Shown here: one piece after another, positions 1 to 5,823 of the stretch
Layout of the letters: every line of letters starts with the position of its first letter
Numbering within the stretch: the first letter of the stretch is position 1
Assembly (NCBI GenBank): GCA_029260415.1
Contig: JAJDDH010000044.1
Coordinates: 1 to 6,176, forward strand
DNA: 6,176 nucleotides
DNA from: Phycisphaerales bacterium
GTDB taxonomy: Bacteria; Planctomycetota; Phycisphaerae; Phycisphaerales; UBA1924
Direction of reading: 5' to 3'
Notes under the pieces: generated by a model
What the model was told of the DNA's origin: nothing
What the model saw: only the letters and a program-made list of their open reading frames with translations
Database searches by the model: none
Translations under genes and position numbers: made by a program

Positions 1-51
1 CGGGTGGACGTGCTCGACACCAGCGCCTTCGCCAACGTTCCCACGGACTGA
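1..51 (+). CDS. C-terminal end of an unidentified protein (5' truncated by window edge)
   Basis: From base 1 an open frame reads RVDVLDTSAFANVPTD and stops at TGA (49-51). Only 16 residues are visible, so no family can be named. Support that it is a real gene end comes from context: it is on the same strand as the FIST gene, ends 36 bp before that gene's ATG, and so could be its operon partner. It could still be a chance open frame, since GC-rich DNA has few stops. Confidence 0.45.
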   Translation, partial: RVDVLDTSAFANVPTD

Positions 52-87
52 CGCCCCCCCGACCGGCGCCCTCTAGGCTTTGCCAGC

Positions 88-1413
88 ATGACGCCGGGCG
101 ATACGAGTTCAGCGATCCACTTCAGCGCCGGCGCCTCCCCCGCGGGCAGCGCCGACCGCGCCGCGGCTGAAGCCTGCGAACGCCTCATCGCGGACTCGGT
201 GCGCCGGGGCGGTCCCGCCTGGGCACCCGACCTGGCCGTCGTCTTCGCGACCGCGTCGCACGCCCCCATGCTCGCGGCCGTCGCGTCCAGGCTCCGGCGC
301 GACCTGAACCCCACACGCATCATCGGGCTCAGCGCGGGCAGCGTCCTGGGCGGACGAGACGCCTACGAGCGCCGCACCGGGCTCTCCGTGCTCGCCGGGT
401 GGATTCCGGGCGCGGACATCCGGGCCATCACCCGTGACACCCTCGCGACCCCCGCCCCGGAGCTCGACGCCGCGCTGCGCGACTCGATGGGCGACATCTC
501 CGCCCTCCAAACCAGCATCATCCTGGGCGACGGGGCGTCCACGTCCACTGGCGAGCTGCTCCCCGCGTTCACGCGCGTGCACGCGGAGTCGAGCTGGGGG
601 CAGGCGCCTCCGGTCCTGGGGGCGCTGGGCGCCAGCGGCACGGGCCCGGGCGGCGTGCTGCTCGACGATGAGGTGACGCCCGAGGGCAGCGTCGCGCTCT
701 CGATCCACAGCCAGACCCTGCGCGTGGACACCCTGGTGAGCCAGGGCTGCACCCCGTTTGCCGAGCCCATGGTCATCACGCGCGCGCGCAAGAACCTCAT
801 CCTCCAGCTGGGCGGGCGCCCGGCGCTGGACGCGATCCGAGACGCCGCGGCGGAGCTGGACGAGGACCGCAAACGCCTGCTGCCAGGCGGGCTCTTCATC
901 GGGCGCGTCATCGACGAGTACAAGGACCGCTTCGGGCGCGGCGACTTCCTCATCCGCTCGGTCACGGGCGTAGACGAGGACCTGCGCGCCGTCGCGGTCG
1001 CGGACCTGGTGCGCGCCGGGCAGACCATCCAGCTCCAGCTGCGCGACCGGCGCACCGCCAGCGAAGACCTCCAGCTCCTGCTCAGCGCCCAGCGCATGCA
1101 CGAGCGACCCGCGGGCGCCCTGCTGCTGACCTGCGCCGGACGCGGGCGCGAGTTCTTTGGGGACGAGTCGCACGATGTGCTCGCCGTGCAACGTGCGTTC
1201 CGCGACGAGCTCCCGGGCGAGCTCAAGGCCAAGGCGGGCGAGCAGATCGACCCGGACGAGCCCCTGCTCCCGCTCGCGGGGGTGTTCGCGGGGGCGCAGA
1301 TCGCGCCCGCCGCGGGCGACGCCGCCCTGCACACCCACGCCGCGGTCCTGGCGATGTTTCGGGAGGCTGAGCCTGATCCAAGGACGGACCCAGCCAGCTC
1401 GCCCGGAACGTGA
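88..1413 (+). CDS. FIST N- and C-terminal domain protein (putative small-ligand sensory protein)
   Basis: A 441-aa soluble protein with no signal peptide or membrane segment. The FIST_N region spans roughly residues 45-235 (AVVFATASHAP near 50-60, IIGLSAGSVLGG near 78-89). The FIST_C region follows, at about 240-425. Family-typical stretches are VSQGCTPFAEPMVITRA (217-233), the LGGRPALDAI turn (241-250), TCAGRGREFFG (348-358) and the closing GVFAGAQIAPAAGDAALHTH block (398-417). FIST domains are described as sensory domains proposed to bind small ligands such as amino acids, often fused to signalling outputs. Here there is no kinase, GGDEF, methyl-accepting or other output domain, so any partner must act in trans. 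The ATG at 88 precedes the whole domain. Only a weak AGG at 75-77 stands as a possible ribosome site. Domain identity is confident; ligand and role are unknown. Confidence 0.88.
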   Translation: MTPGDTSSAIHFSAGASPAGSADRAAAEACERLIADSVRRGGPAWAPDLAVVFATASHAPMLAAVASRLRRDLNPTRIIGLSAGSVLGGRDAYERRTGLSVLAGWIPGADIRAITRDTLATPAPELDAALRDSMGDISALQTSIILGDGASTSTGELLPAFTRVHAESSWGQAPPVLGALGASGTGPGGVLLDDEVTPEGSVALSIHSQTLRVDTLVSQGCTPFAEPMVITRARKNLILQLGGRPALDAIRDAAAELDEDRKRLLPGGLFIGRVIDEYKDRFGRGDFLIRSVTGVDEDLRAVAVADLVRAGQTIQLQLRDRRTASEDLQLLLSAQRMHERPAGALLLTCAGRGREFFGDESHDVLAVQRAFRDELPGELKAKAGEQIDPDEPLLPLAGVFAGAQIAPAAGDAALHTHAAVLAMFREAEPDPRTDPASSPGT

Positions 1414-1433
1414 GTGACGCGTTAAGCGTTCAC
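1414..1433. terminator. Weak hairpin in the convergent gap after the FIST gene (candidate terminator)
   Basis: GTGACGC (1414-1420) pairs with GCGTTCAC (1426-1433) with one bulged T, giving a 7-bp stem around a GTTAA loop directly after the FIST stop codon. No T-tract follows on either strand. The 63-bp gap between the two convergent genes is where termination would be expected, but the structure is weak and could be chance. Confidence 0.25.
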
Positions 1434-1476
1434 CAGGAAACCCGGCGCTCACGCTTGGGGCTTCAAGTGATGTGCG

Positions 1477-2874
1477 TCAGTCCGCCGCCGGCTGGATCAC
1501 GCCCCGGCACTCGCCGAACCCGATCCGCCGGAACCCCTCGCGCTCGCAGTAGCCCTTGATGATGATCTCGTCGCCATCGGCAAGGAACTTGCGTTCCTCG
1601 CCCGTGGGCAGCGTGATAGGCGTCCGCTGTGTGCCGGGGACGACCTTGGGCGGGGTGGCGAACGGGTCGCCGTCCCAGGTGAGTTCGAGCATGCACCCGC
1701 GCGCGTCGCGCGTCGGCCCCGAGACGGTGCCCGAGGCGAGCAGGTCGCCCGGGTTCATCTGGCACCCGTTGGCGCTGTGGTGCGTGAGCATCTGCCCGAT
1801 GGTCCAGTACATGTCCCTGAAGCTGCCCTTGGAGAGGCGCACCGGGTCCATGCCCTTGGAACGCATCTCCGATGAGCAGAGGAACACCTCCAGCGTGATG
1901 TCCACGCCCCCGCTGGTCAGGTTGTCCTCGCAGGTGAGGTAACCCAGCGGCTTCGGGTCGTCGATCGGGCGCTCCATCGCCGGGCAGCGGAAGGGGGCGA
2001 GCGCCTCCATCGTCACGATGTACGGGCTGACCGTCGTCGCGAAGTTCTTCGCCAGGAACGGGCCCAGCGGCACGTACTCCCACTTCTGGATGTCCCGCGC
2101 CGACCAGTCGTTGACCAGACACATCCCCAGGATGTGCTCCTCCGCGTCGTGGATATCGATCGACTCGCCCATCGCGTTGCCCCGCCCGACGACAAACCCG
2201 ACCTCCAGCTCGTAATCCAGCAGCTTGCACGGACCGAACGTCGGAGGCCCGTCCGCGATCGTCGCCCCGGGCAGGAGCTGGCCCCTGGGGCGGCGCACGG
2301 GCGTGCCCGAGGGCACGATGGTCGAGGCGCGACCGTGGTAGGCGATTGGGATGTGCTTGTAGTTGGGCAGCAGCGGGTTGTCGGGGCGGAACATCGAGCC
2401 GACGTTGGTCGCGTGGAAGAGGGAGGCGTAGAAGTCAGTGTAGTCACCGATAAGGTCCATCGGGAGCTCGAAGCGGACCTCGCTCATCGGTCGCATCGCG
2501 GCCTTCCGCACCTCGTCGTTGTCGCGCAGGTCGGGCGTGTCCTTGCGGAACAGACGCGAGAGCTGCTTGCGGATCTCGCTCCAGGGCAGCAGGTCATCGC
2601 GCGAGAACGCGTCGGACGTCCACAGGTACATCCCGTCGCCAGGCTCTGCGTCCGGATCGACACGCAGCAGCCCTGCCCCCTCAAGCTCGGTCAGATCAAC
2701 GATCTGGTCCCCGATGACGGTGCAGTACCCGCCGACCATCTCGTCGTCGTCGCCGATCGACTCGTACTGCGCGATCGGCAGGTTCTGAATCGGAAAGTCC
2801 GTCGCCGGGTCGTTGGCGGACTCGACCCAGGACTGGAGCTTGGGGTCGTGCGTCTCGTCGATCTTGTAGGGCAT
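1477..2874 (-). CDS. fahA: Fumarylacetoacetase (fumarylacetoacetate hydrolase)
   Basis: Hydrolyses 4-fumarylacetoacetate to fumarate and acetoacetate, the last step of tyrosine/homogentisate breakdown; cytosolic and metal dependent. The 465-aa protein has an N-terminal domain (about 1-140) and a C-terminal FAH catalytic fold. Compared from memory with mouse FAH, the metal ligands D126, E199, E201 and D233 correspond to D147, E222, E224 and D256. Catalytic H133, K253 and E364 correspond to H154, K276 and E397. Substrate-side R237, Q240 and Y244 correspond to R260, Q263 and Y267. Signature stretches are DYTDFY, YHGRAS, NDWSARDIQKWEYVPLGPFL and DGDEIIIKGYC. It is ~45 aa longer than the mammalian enzyme, with about 21 extra residues before D147 and about 13 between E397 and the KFLADGDE stretch. 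The ATG is preceded by AAAGGA at 7-nt spacing. It is the last of five minus-strand genes in the window and follows the repeat/DUF559 cassette. Confidence 0.96.
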   Translation of the reverse strand: MPYKIDETHDPKLQSWVESANDPATDFPIQNLPIAQYESIGDDDEMVGGYCTVIGDQIVDLTELEGAGLLRVDPDAEPGDGMYLWTSDAFSRDDLLPWSEIRKQLSRLFRKDTPDLRDNDEVRKAAMRPMSEVRFELPMDLIGDYTDFYASLFHATNVGSMFRPDNPLLPNYKHIPIAYHGRASTIVPSGTPVRRPRGQLLPGATIADGPPTFGPCKLLDYELEVGFVVGRGNAMGESIDIHDAEEHILGMCLVNDWSARDIQKWEYVPLGPFLAKNFATTVSPYIVTMEALAPFRCPAMERPIDDPKPLGYLTCEDNLTSGGVDITLEVFLCSSEMRSKGMDPVRLSKGSFRDMYWTIGQMLTHHSANGCQMNPGDLLASGTVSGPTRDARGCMLELTWDGDPFATPPKVVPGTQRTPITLPTGEERKFLADGDEIIIKGYCEREGFRRIGFGECRGVIQPAAD

Positions 2875-2881
2875 GGTCGGG

Positions 2882-2887
2882 TCCTTT
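2882..2887 (-). promoter_or_regulatory. Shine-Dalgarno site of fumarylacetoacetase
   Basis: On the minus strand AAAGGA lies 7 nt before the ATG at 2874. The edge of palindromic repeat copy A begins only 5 nt further upstream, so a folded repeat in the mRNA leader would sit almost against the ribosome site. Confidence 0.6.
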
Positions 2888-2892
2888 GATGC

Positions 2893-2946
2893 ACCCCCTC
2901 CGACCTCGCTGTCGCTCGGTCACCTCCCCCGCCGGGGCGGGGGAGG
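2893..2946 (+). repeat. Palindromic repeat copy A (+ orientation), upstream of fumarylacetoacetase
   Basis: Starts with ACCCCCTCCG, continues through a short imperfect hairpin (CCGA 2900-2903 with TCGG 2916-2919), and ends in a strong hairpin whose arms are CCTCCCCCGCC (2923-2933) and GGCGGGGGAGG (2936-2946), 11 matching bases around GG. It aligns with copy C over its whole length with three substitutions and one indel by eye. It lies in the gap between the DUF559 stop and the fumarylacetoacetase start, 23 bp from the oppositely oriented copy B. Possible roles are transcript termination, mRNA stabilisation or attenuation. Confidence 0.9.
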
Positions 2947-2954
2947 ATTAGGGG

Positions 2955-3419
2955 TCAGGTCTTCTTGATCCTCCCCCGCCCGGGCGGGGGAGGTGTCGCC
3001 GAAGGCGACGGAGGGGGTCCGTCGATCCGGTCCCGCGCCGCCCGATGGATGGTACGGAGCGCGTCGTCCAGATTCTGCAGCACGTCCACCGCCGGTATTC
3101 GCAGCACCCGGAGTCCTCGCTCGATCGTCCACGCGTCGCGCGAGTCATCGCGGGCCCGTTGGCGCCCCGCGTGCGAGGCGCCATCGATCTCGATGACAAG
3201 ACGCGCATCGTGGCAGTAGAAATCGGCGATGTATGGGCCAATTGGGTGCTGACGCCTGAACCGTAGATCAGCCAGCCGTTTGCCCCGGAGGTTGTTCCAC
3301 AGCATGACTTCAGGCGGCGTCATCGCGGCACGAAGGGCCTTCGCATTGCTGCGGGCGGATTGGTGGGCGCGGGTTGCGGCGCGGAAGGCGCGTGGATCGG
3401 GTGTATTCGGTTCATCCAT
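2955..3419 (-). CDS. DUF559 domain protein, putative Vsr-like endonuclease
   Basis: A 154-aa protein of the DUF559 family, which is related to very-short-patch-repair endonucleases (PD-(D/E)xK-type fold). The family core is MTPPEVMLWNNLRGKRLADL (33-52), then FRRQHPIGPYIADFYC (54-69), RLVIEIDGASH (73-83), RDAW (94-97) and LRVLRIPAVDVLQNL (103-117). Likely active-site residues are D66, E77 and D79, with H83 close by. I prefer the ATG at 3419: GGAGG stands 7 nt upstream, and the in-frame GTG at 3452 would add 11 residues encoded entirely by repeat copy C. The C-terminal ~22 residues (PPPSPSATPPPPGRGR and a short tail) are encoded by repeat copy B and are not part of the fold. Nuclease activity is inferred from the family; the substrate is unknown. 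It is flanked by inverted copies of the same repeat and may belong to a mobile cassette. Confidence 0.85.
   Translation of the reverse strand: MDEPNTPDPRAFRAATRAHQSARSNAKALRAAMTPPEVMLWNNLRGKRLADLRFRRQHPIGPYIADFYCHDARLVIEIDGASHAGRQRARDDSRDAWTIERGLRVLRIPAVDVLQNLDDALRTIHRAARDRIDGPPPSPSATPPPPGRGRIKKT
2970..3021 (-). repeat. Palindromic repeat copy B (minus orientation), inside the 3' end of the DUF559 gene
   Basis: The arms CCTCCCCCGCCC (2970-2981) and GGGCGGGGGAGG (2982-2993) form a perfect 24-bp palindrome without a spacer. Next comes a second hairpin, GTCGCC (2995-3000) and GGCGAC (3004-3009) around GAA, and the end sequence CGGAGGGGGTCCG (3009-3021). It is the reverse complement of the A/C layout; the small hairpin differs in sequence but keeps, and strengthens, the pairing. 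It is translated in the DUF559 frame as the proline-rich C-terminus. Confidence 0.92.
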
Positions 3420-3475
3420 CGGACCCCCTCCGACTTCGCTTCGCTCGGCCACCTCCCCCGCCTGGGCGGGGGAGG
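3420..3475 (+). repeat. Palindromic repeat copy C (+ orientation), between the MFS and DUF559 genes
   Basis: Begins CGGACCCCCTCCG at 3420, passes a short imperfect hairpin (CCGA 3430-3433 with TCGG 3445-3448), and ends in arms CCTCCCCCGCC (3452-3462) and GGCGGGGGAGG (3465-3475) around TG. It starts 6 nt after the MFS stop codon in the direction of transcription and ends at the base before the DUF559 ATG, so it fills nearly all of the 62-bp intergenic space. On the minus strand it could act as a terminator-like hairpin for the MFS transcript, though no T-tract follows. Confidence 0.92.
3427..3431 (-). promoter_or_regulatory. Shine-Dalgarno site of DUF559 supplied by repeat copy C
   Basis: The minus strand reads GGAGGGGGTCCG directly followed by ATG at 3419. 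GGAGG is 7 nt from the start codon. This site is part of the conserved end of the repeat, so the repeat itself provides the ribosome-binding signal, and the site decides for the ATG over the upstream GTG at 3452. Confidence 0.6.
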
Positions 3476-3481
3476 TTTACT

Positions 3482-4828
3482 CTATCCATCCGGCCCGATC
3501 GGGTCCGGCTCGTCGGGGTCCGGATCGCTCAGGTCCCGCACCACCGGCGGCGTCGGCGGCCGCAGAAACAACGACGCGACCCCCAGCGGCACACCCGTCA
3601 GCGCGAACACGATCAGGATCGGCGTGAAGTCCTTCCCCGCCAGCAAATACGCGCCCCCCGTCAGCCACGGGCCAACGCCCGTCGCCGCGACCGACGCCAG
3701 CGTGATCGTTCCACGGATGGCGCCGTGGTGCGTCCGCCCGAAGTACCGCGCGATCGCGGGATTCCCCACGGCCACCGACACGCCCATCGACACCCCGAAC
3801 AACCCCATCCCGATCGCCATCGTTGCGACAATCCAGCCCGTCGGCACGCGTCCCGACACTGCCAGCAGGCACACGACGCACGAGACGAGCATGATCGCCG
3901 GCCCGAAGGGCAGCAGCTTGCGGGGCGGGACACGATCCACCAGCCACCCCAGCAGCAACATCGAGAACCCGAACGCGATGGGCCAGGGCTGGATCGCGAT
4001 CGCGGCCTGCGCTTCGGATCCTTCCAGCCCCGCGCTGCGCAGCATCACCTGCATGTGGAACAGCAGCGCCGTCCCGATGAGCCCGTTGGCGCACATGATC
4101 GGGACCAGGATCCAGTACGCCCGCGTCCGCATCGCCTGCCTGCGCGTGAAGGCGGGATCGTCCTTGGGGGGCTTGCCCCCGTGCAGGACGTCGTGCGTTC
4201 CGTGCTCGGCCAAGTCGCCGTCCAGGTGCTGCCCGAGGTCCTCGGGCTTGTTCCTGAAAATCAGCAAGACACAGGGCAGGGTCAGCAGCAGGATCATCCC
4301 CGCGAGCACAAGAGCCGCGGGCTTCCATCCGTGGTGCTCGATGAGCCACGCCGTGGGCGCGGGCATGAGCGCCGAGCCGCCCGCGAACCCAACGATCGCC
4401 AGCAGCGAGTGGGCGGTCCCCAGGCGGCGCTCGAACCACATCGAGATCGTGTGCCCCGCGAGCATCCCCAGCGAGCCCTGCCCCAGCAGACGCATGAAGA
4501 AGAAGCACAGCACCAGCCCGTACAAGCCGCGGACCTGCGTCAGCAGCGCCACAGCTCCGGCGCACCCGAGGGCAACGGCAAAGACCACGCGTCGCAGCCC
4601 GTGCTTGTCGGCCATCCGCCCGATCCAGGGCAGCGGCAACGCCGCGAGGATCGTCCCGATCGTGTACGCCCGGCTCAGCTCTTCAACATCGAGATCCAGC
4701 GACGTCCGTAGCGAGTCGTTGAACAGCGACACGACCACTGTCTGCGTGGGCATCGTTGCCACCGCCATCGCGATCGCGACACCCAGCATCACCCAGCCGT
4801 AGAACAATGGTCGTTTCAGCGTTGGCAC
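3482..4828 (-). CDS. Major facilitator superfamily transporter (monocarboxylate/oxalate-type resemblance)
   Basis: A 448-aa inner-membrane permease with about 12 predicted helices in two halves: roughly residues 9-31, 54-70, 81-99, 103-125, 140-164, 170-191, then 239-262, 275-297, 305-324, 331-356, 372-397 and 402-423. The charged central loop is at about 192-236. MFS motif A is GRMADKHGLRR at 70-80, with a degenerate counterpart GWLVDRVPPRK at 294-304. The FYGW start of helix 1 and the YFGRTHHGAIRGT stretch (362-374) recall monocarboxylate and oxalate/formate-type carriers, so an organic-acid substrate is plausible but unproven. The C-terminal tail is a DP-rich cytosolic stretch. The start is GTG at 4828, 24 bp after the preceding stop codon; no clear Shine-Dalgarno is visible, so translation may be coupled. 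The next in-frame ATG (codon 14) would cut helix 1. Confidence 0.9.
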   Translation of the reverse strand: MPTLKRPLFYGWVMLGVAIAMAVATMPTQTVVVSLFNDSLRTSLDLDVEELSRAYTIGTILAALPLPWIGRMADKHGLRRVVFAVALGCAGAVALLTQVRGLYGLVLCFFFMRLLGQGSLGMLAGHTISMWFERRLGTAHSLLAIVGFAGGSALMPAPTAWLIEHHGWKPAALVLAGMILLLTLPCVLLIFRNKPEDLGQHLDGDLAEHGTHDVLHGGKPPKDDPAFTRRQAMRTRAYWILVPIMCANGLIGTALLFHMQVMLRSAGLEGSEAQAAIAIQPWPIAFGFSMLLLGWLVDRVPPRKLLPFGPAIMLVSCVVCLLAVSGRVPTGWIVATMAIGMGLFGVSMGVSVAVGNPAIARYFGRTHHGAIRGTITLASVAATGVGPWLTGGAYLLAGKDFTPILIVFALTGVPLGVASLFLRPPTPPVVRDLSDPDPDEPDPIGPDG

Positions 4829-4852
4829 CGCAGAGGGTAGCCCGCGCGCCCG

Positions 4853-5800
4853 TCAGACCAGCGAGAGCGTCTTGAGGTCCGCGACCGGCTCCTCGAACGA
4901 GCACGAGCCGTAGCTCAGCGCAAACGTCTCTCGCACGCGGCTCAGGTCGATCAGCCCGACGCTCAATTCCTTCCAGCGGGCCTCCTCGTCGGTGAACGCG
5001 AAGCTCCCCGCGTCGGTGTCCTCGAGGATCTCCACCGCCTGCGTCTCGTTGATCCGGTGGATCCGGATCATCGCCGCGGCCATGAACACGTTCAGGAACC
5101 CGTGCATCACACCCCGCGCCGGGTTGTCCTCGTAGGTCAGGTTCTGCTCCGCCCGCACCGGGTGGTGCAGCCCCGCGGTCGCCTTGAACGGGACCGCGCC
5201 CTGGGCGCACGCGATGATGAACCGCGCGATCGCCCCCGAATCGGGGATGAGATCGGGCGTGACCCCGCCGCAGCGGATCTTGGCCGAGCACCCGTTGCCC
5301 GCCATCGCTGCTATGTAGCCGCGCGGGTCGCCCGTCATGATCAGCGGCTGCGGGACCTCGAACGCGGGATAGATGTCCTCGGGGATCTCCTCGAGCGCGT
5401 CGTCGATGTCGCCCGGCTCGCCCACCCGCATCTCGATCGCGTCGACCTGCGCCAGGCCCTGCGCCTCGCTGCTGTGATGCCCGTTGAACGAGTCGATCTC
5501 GTCGAGGCAGTCGCCCAGATCGCCGTCGATGATCGCGCTGATGCGCCACGCGGGCACGTCGTCGGCCATCTCCCGGTACCCGCTGGTCGCGAACGTCCCG
5601 GGCATCAGCATCGCCCCGTGCTGGCTCAGCTCCTTGAGCCTCGACACCGGGCAGATCAGGCGTCCGAGCATCTCCGCCTCGGGCGTGCGGAGGTACCGGG
5701 CGTAGTTCTCGACCGAGGGCGCCATGTCGAGCGTCGTGGGCGGGAACAGCCCCGCGTAGTCGACCAGCGAAGCCGTGAGTGTGCGCAGGGTGCGGGTCAT
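4853..5800 (-). CDS. Conserved-looking protein of unknown function, possible TIM-barrel enzyme
   Basis: A 315-aa soluble protein that I cannot assign to a named family. It has motif-like stretches of the kind found at active sites: VDYAGLFPPT (13-22), YPAFEVP (144-150), AKIRCGGVTPD (173-183), VPFKATAGLHHPVR (203-216), MHGFLNVFMAA (232-242) and SYGSCSFEEP (296-305). Short hydrophobic strands ending in K, E or H at regular spacing suggest a beta/alpha barrel with lysines K174 and K206 and histidines H212, H213 and H233 as candidate catalytic residues; this is inference from sequence texture. The ATG at 5800 is chosen because GGAGGAGGA stands 8 nt upstream; an 18-codon extension to 5854 would overlap the preceding gene and is basic and low-complexity. 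It lies 24 bp before the MFS gene and 23 bp after the upstream gene, so all three are probably co-transcribed. Confidence 0.85.
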   Translation of the reverse strand: MTRTLRTLTASLVDYAGLFPPTTLDMAPSVENYARYLRTPEAEMLGRLICPVSRLKELSQHGAMLMPGTFATSGYREMADDVPAWRISAIIDGDLGDCLDEIDSFNGHHSSEAQGLAQVDAIEMRVGEPGDIDDALEEIPEDIYPAFEVPQPLIMTGDPRGYIAAMAGNGCSAKIRCGGVTPDLIPDSGAIARFIIACAQGAVPFKATAGLHHPVRAEQNLTYEDNPARGVMHGFLNVFMAAAMIRIHRINETQAVEILEDTDAGSFAFTDEEARWKELSVGLIDLSRVRETFALSYGSCSFEEPVADLKTLSLV

Positions 5801-5808
5801 CGTCGCGG

Positions 5809-5817
5809 TCCTCCTCC
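5809..5817 (-). promoter_or_regulatory. Strong Shine-Dalgarno site for the 315-aa protein
   Basis: The minus strand reads GGAGGAGGA, 8 nt before the ATG at 5800. It is the strongest ribosome site in the window and fixes the start at 5800 instead of the longer upstream start at 5854. Confidence 0.75.
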
Positions 5818-5823
5818 GTCGGG

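Larger units (their letters stand above)
2893..3475. mobile_element. Putative repeat-bounded DUF559 cassette (hypothesis)
   Basis: The DUF559 gene lies between copies B and C, which are inverted with their GTCCG/CGGAC ends facing the gene, so the unit looks like a gene with inverted termini. Copies A and C at the outer limits are direct repeats. The block separates the MFS gene from fumarylacetoacetase in an otherwise tightly packed minus-strand cluster. I see no target-site duplication and no recognised transposase, so mobility is inferred only from layout. The alternative is a chromosomal gene beside a genome-wide REP-like repeat. Confidence 0.35.

Noticed and set aside
109..1452. A 447-codon open frame on the minus strand opposite the FIST gene.
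   Set aside because: Its translation is compositionally biased (Arg/Gly/Ala-rich) with no recognisable domain, and the + strand frame encodes a clear FIST protein. Long antisense frames are expected in GC-rich coding DNA.
2134..2889. A 251-codon + strand open frame opposite fumarylacetoacetase.
   Set aside because: It is fully antisense to a fumarylacetoacetase with all catalytic residues, and the Arg/Val-rich translation looks like a shadow frame.
3420..3452. Extended DUF559 start at the GTG at 3452 (11 more residues).
   Set aside because: The extension is entirely repeat copy C sequence, and the ATG at 3419 has a GGAGG at ideal distance.
2893..3475. CRISPR array from the repeated GC-rich blocks.
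   Set aside because: There are only three copies, in mixed orientation, with unequal separations of 23 and about 400 bp, one gap being a protein-coding gene; no spacers of regular size.
3360..4802. A 480-codon open frame on the + strand opposite the MFS and DUF559 genes.
   Set aside because: It is antisense to a convincing 12-helix MFS protein, runs through repeat copy C, and has Ser/Pro/Thr-rich sequence without domain features.
5050..5070. Inverted repeat TGATCCGG...CCGGATCA with a 5-nt spacer.
   Set aside because: It lies inside the 315-aa coding sequence (Arg-Ile-His-Arg-Ile region), where similar codons produce such symmetry by chance; no regulatory context.
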